Source: Rhodococcus sp. IEGM 1409 (GTDB lineage Bacteria > Actinomycetota > Actinomycetes > Mycobacteriales > Mycobacteriaceae). From it: a DNA stretch of 64,000 nucleotides. Below the pieces are notes generated by a model. It was given only the letters and a program-made list of their open reading frames with translations. It had not been told where the DNA came from and searched no databases. The DNA lies in assembly GCF_030056735.1 (NCBI RefSeq), contig NZ_JASHKN010000001.1:992001-1056000 (forward strand), written 5' to 3'. Numbering within the stretch: position 1 is the stretch's first letter; every line of letters starts with the position of its first letter. Positions 34,314-42,277 of the stretch are shown here, one piece after another. Both the position numbers and the translations under genes were made by a program.

Positions 34314-35486
34314 TCACAATCCGAGAATCGAGGAGGCAATGATGGAGCGCTGTACCTCACTTGATCCGCTGTAGATGGAAACCTTCCGGTAGTTCAGGTA
34401 GCGCGGCGCCTCTTGCTGCGCCCACTCCGGCGAGTCGATCTCGGCCGTATTCACCGGCAACGAGTCCGGACCCGCAACATCCATCAGCAATTCCGTTGCT
34501 GCCTGCTGCAATTCGGAGCCGCGGAGCTTGAGCAGCGAAGACGCCGGATTCGGCTTGCCGTCTGCCGAACTCGCCACAACTCGCAGTTGAGTCAGATCCA
34601 GTGCAAGCAATTCGTTTTCCAGCTCAGCCAACCGAGCCGCGAACAACGGATCATCGAGGAGGGTGCCGGTTCCGACGCGAACCTCCCTTGCCTTCTCTTT
34701 GGCCGTGGCGACAAGGGTTTTGGAGAACCCGACCCGCGTGACTCCCGTGCGTTCGTTGCCGAGCAGGAACTTGGCGTAGTCCCAGCCTTTGTTCTCCTCG
34801 CCGACAAGATTTTCCGCAGGCACACGGACGTTGTCGAAGAACACCTCGTTGACCTCGACGCTGCCGTCGATCAGTTTGATGGGGCGAACCGTGATGCCGG
34901 GAGTTGCCAGGTCGATGAGCAAGAACGAAATCCCGGCCTGCCGCTTCTGGGCACTGGCATCCGTCCGAACCAGACAGAAGATCCACTCGGCATGCTGCGC
35001 GAGAGTAGTCCACGTCTTCTGACCGTTGACGATGTAGTCTGCGCCGTCACGAACAGCGGCCGTCTTGAGTGAAGCGAGATCCGAACCGGCTTCGGGTTCC
35101 GAAAAACCTTGGCACCACCAGATATCGGCGTTGGCGGTGGCCGGGAGAAACTTCTCCTTCTGCTCCTGCGAGCCGAAGGCCGCGATAACGGGCCCAACCA
35201 TACTCACGTTGAACGGCAACGGGTTGGGTACCGACGCCAACTGCATTTCCTCGGAATAGATGTGGCGCTGAACCGGAGTCCAGTCCTTGCCGCCCCATTC
35301 GACCGGCCAGTGTGGAACCGCCAACCCGTGTGCGTTCAGAATCTGTTGGCCCGCAACGATGTCCTCACGCGTCAGCTTTCCGAATCCGGCTGCACGTGCT
35401 CGAAGTTCGGGCGAGAATTCGGTGGTGAAGAACGTTCGCATCTCCTCGCGGAACGCAACGTCCTCATTGGTCAGTTCGAGATTCAT
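34314..35486 (-). CDS. Acyl-CoA dehydrogenase, large-subunit type
   Basis: A 390-aa acyl-CoA dehydrogenase resembling pimeloyl-CoA dehydrogenase large subunits. It has WWCQGFSEPEAGSDLAS, NGQKTWTT and IYSGSSEVQRSIIA; the Glu of the common YEGT motif is Ser. A Glu in LLGNERTGVTR sits where isovaleryl-type enzymes place the catalytic base, so this subunit may carry the active site of the pair. It is followed by the small-subunit gene 9 bp away and preceded by a MaoC hydratase gene, together giving dehydrogenation and hydration steps. Confidence 0.92.
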   Translation of the reverse strand: MNLELTNEDVAFREEMRTFFTTEFSPELRARAAGFGKLTREDIVAGQQILNAHGLAVPHWPVEWGGKDWTPVQRHIYSEEMQLASVPNPLPFNVSMVGPVIAAFGSQEQKEKFLPATANADIWWCQGFSEPEAGSDLASLKTAAVRDGADYIVNGQKTWTTLAQHAEWIFCLVRTDASAQKRQAGISFLLIDLATPGITVRPIKLIDGSVEVNEVFFDNVRVPAENLVGEENKGWDYAKFLLGNERTGVTRVGFSKTLVATAKEKAREVRVGTGTLLDDPLFAARLAELENELLALDLTQLRVVASSADGKPNPASSLLKLRGSELQQAATELLMDVAGPDSLPVNTAEIDSPEWAQQEAPRYLNYRKVSIYSGSSEVQRSIIASSILGL

Positions 35487-35514
35487 GTGGCGTCTGCTTT
35501 CTTATTGCAGGATT

Positions 35515-35976
35515 TCAAAACAAGATTCGCGCGACGGTCTGTGCGACAACAGCAGGTTTGTCCACGCCTTCGATCTCGACGGTATTGGTGATCTGACTCT
35601 GCAGCGAGCCGTTCGGCAACTCTTCGAGAGCGGAGAGCACTGCAGTGTTTCGAACCCTGGCCCCGACGGGCACCGGACTCGGGAATCGAACCTTGTCGGA
35701 CCCGTAGTTGATCACCATCTTCGCCCCGTCGATGCGGTACACAGACTTCGACAGAAGCGGCAGGAGTGAGAGCGTCAAATACCCGTGCGCGATCGGACCA
35801 CCGAAAGGTGATTCACGCCTGGCTCTTTCGTCATCGACGTGAATCCACTGATGGTCACCGGTCGCGTCGGCGAATTGATGGACCATCTCGCGGGTGACCT
35901 CGACCCACTCGCTCGAACCCAGCGTTTCACCGACTGCTCCCAGGAGATCGGACTTGTTCTCGAACACCCGTGTCAT
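35515..35976 (-). CDS. MaoC-like enoyl-CoA hydratase / (R)-specific dehydratase
   Basis: A 153-aa hot-dog-fold protein. The hydratase-2 motif is clear: FADATGDHQWIHVD followed by SPFGGPIAHGYLTLSL, including the catalytic Asp and His. ATG 35976 follows GGAGG at 6-7 bp; an upstream GTG (36000) adds eight unsupported residues. It is the first gene of the acyl-CoA dehydrogenase operon and should hydrate the enoyl-CoA they make. The divergent TetR gene is the likely regulator. Confidence 0.92.
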   Translation of the reverse strand: MTRVFENKSDLLGAVGETLGSSEWVEVTREMVHQFADATGDHQWIHVDDERARRESPFGGPIAHGYLTLSLLPLLSKSVYRIDGAKMVINYGSDKVRFPSPVPVGARVRNTAVLSALEELPNGSLQSQITNTVEIEGVDKPAVVAQTVARILF

Positions 35977-36000
35977 CTGATCCTCCACGTTCCCGAACAC

Positions 36001-36039
36001 TGTTAGGTTAATTCGATAATAAACTCACGGTGTAAGGTT
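36001..36039. promoter_or_regulatory. Direct repeats in the MaoC/TetR divergent promoter region
   Basis: TGTTAGGTT (36001-36009) and TGTAAGGTT (36031-36039) are 9-bp direct repeats with one mismatch, 30 bp apart, within the 96-bp divergent gap. The region between is AT-rich and should hold promoter elements. They are candidates for the adjacent TetR protein, although that family more often binds inverted repeats. Confidence 0.35.
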
Positions 36040-36072
36040 GTCCAGTACTTTCAGACGAAAGGGTTCTGTGCG

Positions 36073-36726
36073 ATGGCGCGACCGCGGGTTCCACTACTGA
36101 GCAAGCCGATCATCAGGGACACTGCCCTGAAACTGGTGGACGAGCACGGTTTGACCGACTTCTCGATGCGCAAACTCGCCACTGTTCTCGGTGTACAGGC
36201 CCCGTCGCTGTACAGCCACTACGCCAACAAGGACGAGCTACTCGACGACGTCGCGAACGTCATCATGGAGTCTGTCGACGTGAGCGGCTTCGACTCCGAC
36301 GATTGGCGCGGCGCGCTGCGTACGTGGGCGCGGTCCTACCACGCCGCCCTGGGCAAGCATCCCAACATCGTTCCCTATCTGGCCTACGGTCCGAGCGTCA
36401 GGCCCATCGCCCTCGATCGCGCGAACGCCATCCACGGCGGCCTGGTGCGCGCCGGATGGCCGCAGCGCACGGCAACGCTGATCGGCGCTTCCGTCAAGTA
36501 CGTGGTCATGGGTGCTGCGACGGCAACGTTCTCCGGCGGATTCGTGGACGATCCCGCGATATACGCCGAGCGTTACCCGCACCTCACGCGAGCACACCTG
36601 TTGCGTGAGCGTGCCGCCGAGATAGACGGAGCCAGCTTCGAACTCGCACTGGAATCCCTGCTGGACGGACTGGAAGCCAAATTCGCACTGCTGCAGAGAA
36701 CTACAGAGCAATCTCCTCGAAACTAA
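36073..36726 (+). CDS. TetR family regulator of the acyl-CoA dehydrogenase operon (inferred)
   Basis: A 217-aa TetR protein with the helix-turn-helix at ~20-60 (FSMRKLATVLGVQAPSLYSHYANKDEL) and a tetracycline-repressor-like C-terminal domain. It is divergent from the MaoC gene over a 96-bp gap, which suggests it controls the MaoC-dehydrogenase operon. Its ligand is unknown; an acyl-CoA ester would fit the neighbours. It ends 6 bp before the convergent MarR gene. Confidence 0.9.
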   Translation: MARPRVPLLSKPIIRDTALKLVDEHGLTDFSMRKLATVLGVQAPSLYSHYANKDELLDDVANVIMESVDVSGFDSDDWRGALRTWARSYHAALGKHPNIVPYLAYGPSVRPIALDRANAIHGGLVRAGWPQRTATLIGASVKYVVMGAATATFSGGFVDDPAIYAERYPHLTRAHLLRERAAEIDGASFELALESLLDGLEAKFALLQRTTEQSPRN

Positions 36727-36732
36727 GAGTCG

Positions 36733-37179
36733 TTACTGTCGATCAAGCGCACCGAGCATCGTGACGAAGGCCGCCTGACGATCCCCCAGAGCGGCGAAGA
36801 ATTCCCGGTCCGAAGATTCCACCGCGCGGTTCGCCTTGCCGGCCAAGGCCGCACCCACCCGCGTGACGGCAAGCGAGCGAGCCCGAGCATCGGTCGGATG
36901 TGGACGTCGTTCGACAAACCCCTTGGATTCGAGGGCCCGAATCACCTGTGACGTCATCATCGGGTCGGTGCGCGCATACTCGGCAAGACCGCGTTGAGTT
37001 ATCGGCGTCTCTGCATCCAGCCAGGTCAGTGCGGCGAGCAGAACGAACTGCACGTGGGTCAGGTCGAAGGGTCGCAGCGCCGCGCGAATCGAAACCTGCC
37101 AAGCGTTGGTGACACGCCACAACATCAGGCCGGGACTCTCGTCCGCGTCCTCGAAGTCGGTTTCCAGTTTCTTCGCCAC
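36733..37179 (-). CDS. MarR family regulator
   Basis: A 148-aa winged-helix protein. The region from ITQRGLAEYARTDPMMTSQVIRALESKGFVERRPHPTDARAR contains the recognition helix and the wing with the family Asp-x-Arg. It lies 12 bp after the EVE-domain gene on the same strand and is probably cotranscribed with it. The start is GTG 37179. No target can be named. Confidence 0.92.
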   Translation of the reverse strand: MAKKLETDFEDADESPGLMLWRVTNAWQVSIRAALRPFDLTHVQFVLLAALTWLDAETPITQRGLAEYARTDPMMTSQVIRALESKGFVERRPHPTDARARSLAVTRVGAALAGKANRAVESSDREFFAALGDRQAAFVTMLGALDRQ

Positions 37180-37191
37180 AGCGTCAGTGTG

Positions 37192-37596
37192 TCAGCTCGT
37201 CACCGAGCGCAAGATCTCGACGTCATTGCCATCCAACGGAATCAGGCCACGCCGGAGTTGATACCCCCAATTGGGCGTCGAGGTCAGCGCCAAGTCACTC
37301 CGCACGTCGCCAAGAGGAACGGGCGTGAATTGCTCGTATCGCACTCGACGCCGAAACGGTTTGAAGCAACCCTCGTCCGCCTGCCAGATCTCACCCTCTT
37401 CGATCACGCCGAGAGCAGTGAACTCCCGCAACGGATCTCGGTCACCGATGGACTCGACCGGCGAATAGTAGACAAGCACGTCACCTGCCTTCATCCGTGC
37501 CAATCCGGACCTCTTCCCGTGCCCGATCTGTGCGATGCCGAGATCCACTGCGCGACGCACATGTTCGGCAGAGACAACCCCTAACCAGGCGTTCAT
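37192..37596 (-). CDS. EVE domain-containing protein (UPF0310)
   Basis: A 134-aa single EVE/PUA-like domain: WLGVVSAEHV at the start, MKAGDVLVYYSP in the middle and the RRRVRYEQF and PNWGYQLRRGL strands. EVE domains bind modified bases in DNA or RNA and occur alone or in defence proteins. This one stands alone before a MarR gene. Modified-base binding is a family property, not shown here. Confidence 0.9.
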   Translation of the reverse strand: MNAWLGVVSAEHVRRAVDLGIAQIGHGKRSGLARMKAGDVLVYYSPVESIGDRDPLREFTALGVIEEGEIWQADEGCFKPFRRRVRYEQFTPVPLGDVRSDLALTSTPNWGYQLRRGLIPLDGNDVEILRSVTS

Positions 37597-37680
37597 CGCC
37601 GACCCCTTGGCGAACCGATGGCAAGTTCAATCATTCATTTAGTATGCGCGCTTATTATATTTCCGGCAATAGATTCACTC

Positions 37681-37728
37681 TTGAACGTGTTCAACTTCAG
37701 GGCGTACGCTGCACTTGAACATGTTCAA
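37681..37728. promoter_or_regulatory. Twin 14-bp palindromes upstream of the TetR-TIGR01777 operon
   Basis: TTGAACGTGTTCAA (37681-37694) and the perfect palindrome TTGAACATGTTCAA (37715-37728) lie 34 bp apart, with the second ending 13 bp before the TetR start. They are almost certainly the operators of that TetR protein and imply tight autorepression. The second overlaps the region just before the ribosome site GAAGGAG. Confidence 0.88.
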
Positions 37729-37741
37729 AGAAGGAGCGCCC

Positions 37742-38419
37742 ATGAGTAGTCGCGGAATCGAGACCAGGGAAAAGCTGGTGGAAACCGCTTTGCGGCTCTT
37801 CCGCGACGAGGGCTTCGCAGCGACGACCATGCGCAAGATCGCGAATGAAGCAGAGGTCTCGCTCGGGAATGCCTACTACTACTTCGCCAGTAAGGACGAA
37901 CTGGTTCACGAGCTGTATCTGGTCATCCAACGCGATCACCGCGCGCTCGCGCTTCCACTCCTTCGCGAAGGTGGGTCACTGACAGAAAATCTCAGGATCG
38001 TCCTGCATACCGGTCTCGACGTCATGGGCCCCTATCACGGCTTCGGCAGCACTTTTCTGCACGTTGCCCTGCCCACCACATCACAGTCCAGCCCGTTCTC
38101 GGCCGAGTCGACCGATGCGAGATCGATGGCCGTCGATCTGATGCGTGAAGCACTGGCGGCGTCGAAGCAGCGGATGCCGTCGTCATTGGAGACCCAGCTC
38201 CCCACACTCTTGTGGCTCAGCTATCTGGGCGTGACGCTGCACTGGGTTACCGACTCGTCTCCAGGGCAAGCGCGCACCCGTTCCCTGGTCGACGGCCTGG
38301 TACCGATCATCGCGAAAGCGCTCACACTCGCCCGGCTGCCAGTGGCACGAGGTCTGGTCGGCGACGTCGCCGCCTTGATGACCAAAGTCGTTTCTCCAGA
38401 GGGGAGCACAGAACCATGA
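37742..38419 (+). CDS. TetR family regulator, autoregulated
   Basis: A 225-aa TetR protein; helix-turn-helix at ~15-55 (TTMRKIANEAEVSLGNAYYYFASKDEL). ATG 37742 is chosen since GAAGGAG is 6 bp upstream; an in-frame TTG at 37715 falls inside the operator and is rejected. Two TTGAAC(A/G)TGTTCAA sites stand directly upstream. It overlaps the next gene by 4 bp (ATGA), so regulator and epimerase-like protein are made together. Confidence 0.93.
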   Translation: MSSRGIETREKLVETALRLFRDEGFAATTMRKIANEAEVSLGNAYYYFASKDELVHELYLVIQRDHRALALPLLREGGSLTENLRIVLHTGLDVMGPYHGFGSTFLHVALPTTSQSSPFSAESTDARSMAVDLMREALAASKQRMPSSLETQLPTLLWLSYLGVTLHWVTDSSPGQARTRSLVDGLVPIIAKALTLARLPVARGLVGDVAALMTKVVSPEGSTEP

Positions 38420-39336
38420 AGACCGTCGTTGTATGCGGTGCGTCGGGTTACATAGGCCAACAACTTCTTCGAACGCTCGAATCCAACGGGGTCGACGTTC
38501 GGACGATCGGCCGGGGAGGAACGAGCGATGCAACGTGGTCCGACGAGCACGGTGTCGCCGACGTCCTCAGCGGCACGGATCTGCTCGTCAACCTCGCCGG
38601 TCGCTCCGTGAGCTGCCGCTACAACAAGCGCAATGCTGACGAAATCTTCTCCTCCCGAGTGGAAACGACTGCACTGTTGGGTCGTGCACTGACCCGTACG
38701 CCGCGTCCACCCTCACTCTGGGCGAATGCCAGTACCGGCACGATCTACCGAGACGCACGAGATCGACCGATGGACGAGAAGAACGGAGAGCTGGGAAAGG
38801 GATTCTCCGTCGCGGTCGCGCGAGCGTGGGAACACGAATTGTTCTCAGCACCGACACCTGTTCGCAAAGTGGCACTACGGATGTCGATCGTCCTCGGCGC
38901 CGGCGGCGGGGCGATCAACCCATTCGTCAACCTCGCCCGAATGGGCTTCGGCGGCAGAATGGGCGACGGACGACAAATGTTCAGCTGGATTCACATTGCC
39001 GACGTCATTCGCTCGATCATCCACATCTACGAGCATCCGGAGATCTCCGGCCCGGTCAATATCGCATCCCCGCACCCTGTGACCAATGACGAGATGATGC
39101 GACAGGTGCGCGCAGCGTTGGGTCGACGGTACGGTGTGCCTACACCCGATTGGATGCTGGAGTTCGGGGCTCGGGTTATCCGCACCGAGGCCGAGTTGGT
39201 GCTCAAGAGCCGCTGGGTAGCGCCAGGGGTGCTCGCGGACAACAACTTCCGCTATCAGTTTCCGACGCTGGAGTCGGCGCTGGACCAGATCGCTCAGGAG
39301 ACCCCGCGAGGGCTGCTTCCGGTGACACTCGGCTGA
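38416..39336 (+). CDS. TIGR01777 family NAD-dependent epimerase-like protein
   Basis: A 306-aa extended-SDR protein with a DUF1731 C-terminal domain (YfcH type). It has the Rossmann motif VVCGASGYIGQQL, NLAGRSVSCRYN, the RMSIVLG strand and the GDGRQMFSWIHIADV segment, all typical. ATG 38416 sits in the overlap with the TetR gene. The physiological substrate of this family is not known. Its 3' end overlaps the convergent thioredoxin-reductase-like gene by 43 bp. Confidence 0.93.
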   Translation: MKTVVVCGASGYIGQQLLRTLESNGVDVRTIGRGGTSDATWSDEHGVADVLSGTDLLVNLAGRSVSCRYNKRNADEIFSSRVETTALLGRALTRTPRPPSLWANASTGTIYRDARDRPMDEKNGELGKGFSVAVARAWEHELFSAPTPVRKVALRMSIVLGAGGGAINPFVNLARMGFGGRMGDGRQMFSWIHIADVIRSIIHIYEHPEISGPVNIASPHPVTNDEMMRQVRAALGRRYGVPTPDWMLEFGARVIRTEAELVLKSRWVAPGVLADNNFRYQFPTLESALDQIAQETPRGLLPVTLG

Positions 39337-40262
39337 AGTTCGGCTGCAATCGCCACCGCTCGCACGATATCCTGCTCGAGCAGATAGTGATTCAGTGCAA
39401 TCGCAGCCTTCGATCCAGCAGCGGCGGCGGTGATCAACTGCGCCGGAGAATCCGACACATTCCCCGCGGCCCAGGCTCCAGGCACGCTTGTAGTCCCCGC
39501 GGGATCAGTTACCACCCAACCATTTTCGTCGGCTTCACACCCCAGGCCAGTCAACAGATCGCCTTGCGCAACAAACCGTGGACCGACAAACAACACGCTC
39601 CGTGGAATCACCTGACCGGAGGCCAGTTCGACGCCGTCCAATCGACCATCACCAACCGACACCCCGGCCACGTCGCCTTCGACAATGCGAATCCCCCTGG
39701 CAGTCAACCGCTCCCGTTCGGCTCCGGACAGCTCGATGCGATTCGGGAAGAAGATTACATCCTCCGACCATTGACGCACCAACGACGCCTGATGAATGGT
39801 GAACGGCCTGTTGTCACCACCGAGCACACCGATCGGGGAATCTCGAACCTCGTATCCGTGACAGTAGGGGCAATGCAAAACATCGACTCCCCAGCGATCT
39901 TGCAGCCCAGCGATGTTCGGCAGCTCGTCACGTAACCCCGTGGCCACCAGAACAGTCCGCGCCTCCAGCGGCGCAGTGGCGTCGGTTTGCACAAGAAATC
40001 CACCGTCATCCGTGCGCTCGATTCGGATTGCGGTGCCTGTCGTCATTTCGCCGCCGTACCCGCGAACCTCCTTGCGGCCGGCCGCAAGTAATTGCGCAGG
40101 ACTCTCCCCATCCCGCGTCAGGTACCCGTGCAGGTGCTCGGAGACACCATTGCGCGGGTTACCAGCATCGACGATCATCACTCGCCGCCGAGCCCGAGCC
40201 AGAACAAGTGCGGCACTCAACCCCGCCGCACCGCCACCGACAATCACCACGTCGAACCTCAT
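39294..40262 (-). CDS. Thioredoxin reductase-like FAD/NAD(P)H oxidoreductase
   Basis: A 322-aa flavoprotein. The N-terminal FAD motif VVIVGGGAAGLSAALVLAR, the redox-active HCPYCHGYE (Cys-x-x-Cys), a variant NAD(P) motif GVLGGDNRP and the C-terminal WAAGNVSD are present. It resembles the smaller TrxR-like reductases rather than TrxB itself, with no thioredoxin gene nearby. It is divergent from a MarR gene over a palindrome, so redox or drug-responsive control is plausible. The coding end overlaps the opposite-strand TIGR01777 gene. Confidence 0.92.
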   Translation of the reverse strand: MRFDVVIVGGGAAGLSAALVLARARRRVMIVDAGNPRNGVSEHLHGYLTRDGESPAQLLAAGRKEVRGYGGEMTTGTAIRIERTDDGGFLVQTDATAPLEARTVLVATGLRDELPNIAGLQDRWGVDVLHCPYCHGYEVRDSPIGVLGGDNRPFTIHQASLVRQWSEDVIFFPNRIELSGAERERLTARGIRIVEGDVAGVSVGDGRLDGVELASGQVIPRSVLFVGPRFVAQGDLLTGLGCEADENGWVVTDPAGTTSVPGAWAAGNVSDSPAQLITAAAAGSKAAIALNHYLLEQDIVRAVAIAAELQPSVTGSSPRGVS

Positions 40263-40325
40263 GTGCTCCCCCAGTCCGCAGATCGTCCCACCCGAGACGG
40301 TGGGCTATTCTGTCAATCTAGCAAA

Positions 40326-40345
40326 TTTGTTTACCGGTTAACAAA
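40326..40345. promoter_or_regulatory. MarR operator between the reductase gene and the MarR gene
   Basis: A 20-bp palindrome centred on ACCGGT, with arms TTTGTT and AACAAA and a single mismatched pair, lies 12 bp before the MarR start and 64 bp from the reductase start. This is a good candidate site for repression of both genes. Confidence 0.8.
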
Positions 40346-40356
40346 GTTGAGGAATC

Positions 40357-40866
40357 GTGAACGAACCAACACTGCGCTCCCGTACCTGCAACCTCTGGGC
40401 CGAAAACAATCCCGACCTCGACACCTCGCCCATGGAAGTGGTCGCGCAACTCAAACGGATCACGGCCCTTCTCGAACTCGCAGTCGAACCGGTGTACCGA
40501 ACCGCGGACCTCACCGTATCGGAAGTGGAATTGCTTGTGCCACTGAGGTACACAGAGGAACCTGTCACCGCGATTCGACTCGCCGAACGCCTCGGCATGT
40601 CACGGGCCGGAGTCAGCAAGGCACTCGCACGGCTGGAGAAGCGAGGCCTTGTCTCCCGTACGAGCAATCCCGAAGATCGGCGATCTGCACTGATTACGAT
40701 GACCGCCCAGGGAAACAGTGTCGTCAACGACGTCTTCCCACTCGAACTCGCCGCTCACGGTGAACTGTTCACCCAACTCGGGCCGGACCGCGGCAAGGTC
40801 CTTTCCGCGCTCGAACAACTGGCAGTGTCCATGGAAAGTGGGCTCGATCGAATGCAGGGCAAGTAA
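40357..40866 (+). CDS. MarR family regulator
   Basis: A 169-aa MarR protein. The winged helix covers TAIRLAERLGMSRAGVSKALARLEKRGLVSRTSNPEDRRSA; helices before and after form the dimer. GTG 40357 follows TTGAGG. It is divergent from the reductase gene with a palindrome between, so it likely represses that gene and itself. It ends 6 bp before the convergent MerR gene. Confidence 0.92.
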   Translation: MNEPTLRSRTCNLWAENNPDLDTSPMEVVAQLKRITALLELAVEPVYRTADLTVSEVELLVPLRYTEEPVTAIRLAERLGMSRAGVSKALARLEKRGLVSRTSNPEDRRSALITMTAQGNSVVNDVFPLELAAHGELFTQLGPDRGKVLSALEQLAVSMESGLDRMQGK

Positions 40867-40872
40867 CCGGCG

Positions 40873-41346
40873 CTACTCCTGCTCCCCGGTTCGCCCGCCG
40901 TACGTCGCAATCTTGTACTCCGTCGCAGCAAGAGACAACGTGAGCTCCTTGATCTGCCGACGAACGGTGTCCCGGTGCTCGAGCAGCATGTCGAGCCTCT
41001 CCGGAACTGTCCCTTCACCGGCGTCAACCAGTTCGACGTAGTGCTGCAGGTCTCGAATCGCCATACCCGAGATACGCATGCGGGTCAGAAACACCAGCCT
41101 GCGAACAGATTCCGGACCGTACACACGATGTCCGCTCGAGTCACGATCGACCGCGACCAGACCGATCTTCTCGTAGTAGCGCAGCGTATGTGCCGAGACA
41201 TCCAGCAGGTCTGAGACTTCGGCGATCGACATCGGGTCCTGAACGTCCCCTGCATCGACGAGTCGGTGAATCACCTCGATCGACATGGGCCCATCCACTT
41301 CCCCAAGTGCCTCGAGCGCCTTACGCATCAAGTCTTCGGTAGCCAT
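40873..41346 (-). CDS. MerR family regulator with N-terminal extension
   Basis: A 157-aa MerR protein. The first ~35 residues (MRKALEALGEVDGPMSIEVIHRL) precede the usual domain, which begins MSIAEVSDLLDVSAHTLRYYEKIGLV and ends in a dimerisation coiled coil. It has no metal-binding Cys pair, so the effector is probably organic. The frame is open upstream but ATG 41346 is the first start with family-like sequence. It lies 10 bp after the SDR gene and is probably cotranscribed from the 19-bp-spacer promoter at 42226-42256. Confidence 0.92.
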   Translation of the reverse strand: MATEDLMRKALEALGEVDGPMSIEVIHRLVDAGDVQDPMSIAEVSDLLDVSAHTLRYYEKIGLVAVDRDSSGHRVYGPESVRRLVFLTRMRISGMAIRDLQHYVELVDAGEGTVPERLDMLLEHRDTVRRQIKELTLSLAATEYKIATYGGRTGEQE

Positions 41347-41356
41347 GACTCTCAGC

Positions 41357-42217
41357 CTAGAACGGGCGGACAGGTCCGGCAGCATCCGCGAAATCGGCGC
41401 TGCGAGCCAGATCGGCCCAGACGGATACCTCGGCCAGATTCTTTCGATACGACGCGGACACCCGCCCCACGGCTTCCTTTCCGAGGGGCAGACGAAGTGG
41501 CACATTCTCGCTGTGCACCAGCGAGGTGATGATCTCTGCTGCCTTCTCCGGATCACCCTCCTGAACACCGTCTGCCGCCGCCATGTCTCGCAGAACTGGA
41601 TCGAGCAAATCACGGTATTCCGAGGATGATTCGGCGAAACTCAGAACTCCAGGTGTGTTGAATGCTGTTCGGAATCGGCTGGGCTCGACGATCATCACCC
41701 GAACGCCGAACTGCGCGACCTCCCCGGCGAGAGCCTCCGACCAACCCTCGAGAGCGAACTTCGACGCCGAATACGCCCCGACGCCGGGAAACGACATCCG
41801 GCCACCTTGACTGCTCATCTGCACGATCGTCCCGCTGCCCTGCGCCCGCATCGACTGGAGGACGGCGCGCACCAACGCGGCGGGTCCGATCAGGTGCAGT
41901 TCCATGAGATCCCGCAAGGTCGAATCGTCCACCATCTCCGCCGCGCCGACCATCCCGCGACCGGCATTGTTGACCAGCACGTCGACGCGACCGAAATGTT
42001 CGAGCGCATGTTCGACGACGCTGGGTGCTGCCGCGGTATCGCGGACGTCGAACGTCACCGCCGAGAACCGATCCGGATGCTCCGACGCGATATCGGCAAC
42101 GGACTCGAGCCGACGAACTGCAGCGACTACCGCGTCCCCCGATCGAAGTGCGGACAGTGCAAGTTCGCGTCCGAAACCCTGAGAAACTCCAGTGATGATC
42201 CAGGTCTTTGTTGTCAT
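41357..42217 (-). CDS. SDR family oxidoreductase
   Basis: A 286-aa classical short-chain dehydrogenase/reductase. It has WIITGVSQGFGREL (nucleotide loop), NNAGRG, the catalytic Ser in VQMSSQGG and YSASKFALEG (Tyr-x-x-x-Lys). ATG 42217 is used; the TTG 42226 upstream falls in the -10 element. The predicted transcription start is within a few bases of this ATG, so the message is probably leaderless. Substrate unknown; likely a carbonyl or quinone controlled by the downstream MerR protein. Confidence 0.92.
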   Translation of the reverse strand: MTTKTWIITGVSQGFGRELALSALRSGDAVVAAVRRLESVADIASEHPDRFSAVTFDVRDTAAAPSVVEHALEHFGRVDVLVNNAGRGMVGAAEMVDDSTLRDLMELHLIGPAALVRAVLQSMRAQGSGTIVQMSSQGGRMSFPGVGAYSASKFALEGWSEALAGEVAQFGVRVMIVEPSRFRTAFNTPGVLSFAESSSEYRDLLDPVLRDMAAADGVQEGDPEKAAEIITSLVHSENVPLRLPLGKEAVGRVSASYRKNLAEVSVWADLARSADFADAAGPVRPF

Positions 42218-42225
42218 GGTCGGCA

Positions 42226-42256
42226 ACGCTAGGGGTTAGAGCGCGCTCCAACGCAA
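42226..42256 (-). promoter_or_regulatory. MerR-type promoter of the SDR-MerR operon
   Basis: On the minus strand a -35-like TTGCGT (42256-42251) and -10-like TAGCGT (42231-42226) are 19 bp apart, the over-long spacing of MerR-activated promoters. The spacer holds the palindrome TTGGAGCG-CGCTCTAA (42251-42236), with one mismatched pair. The start point would fall at about 42219, next to ATG 42217. Confidence 0.82.
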
Positions 42257-42277
42257 GCCTTTGGTTCTACCGCCGAA

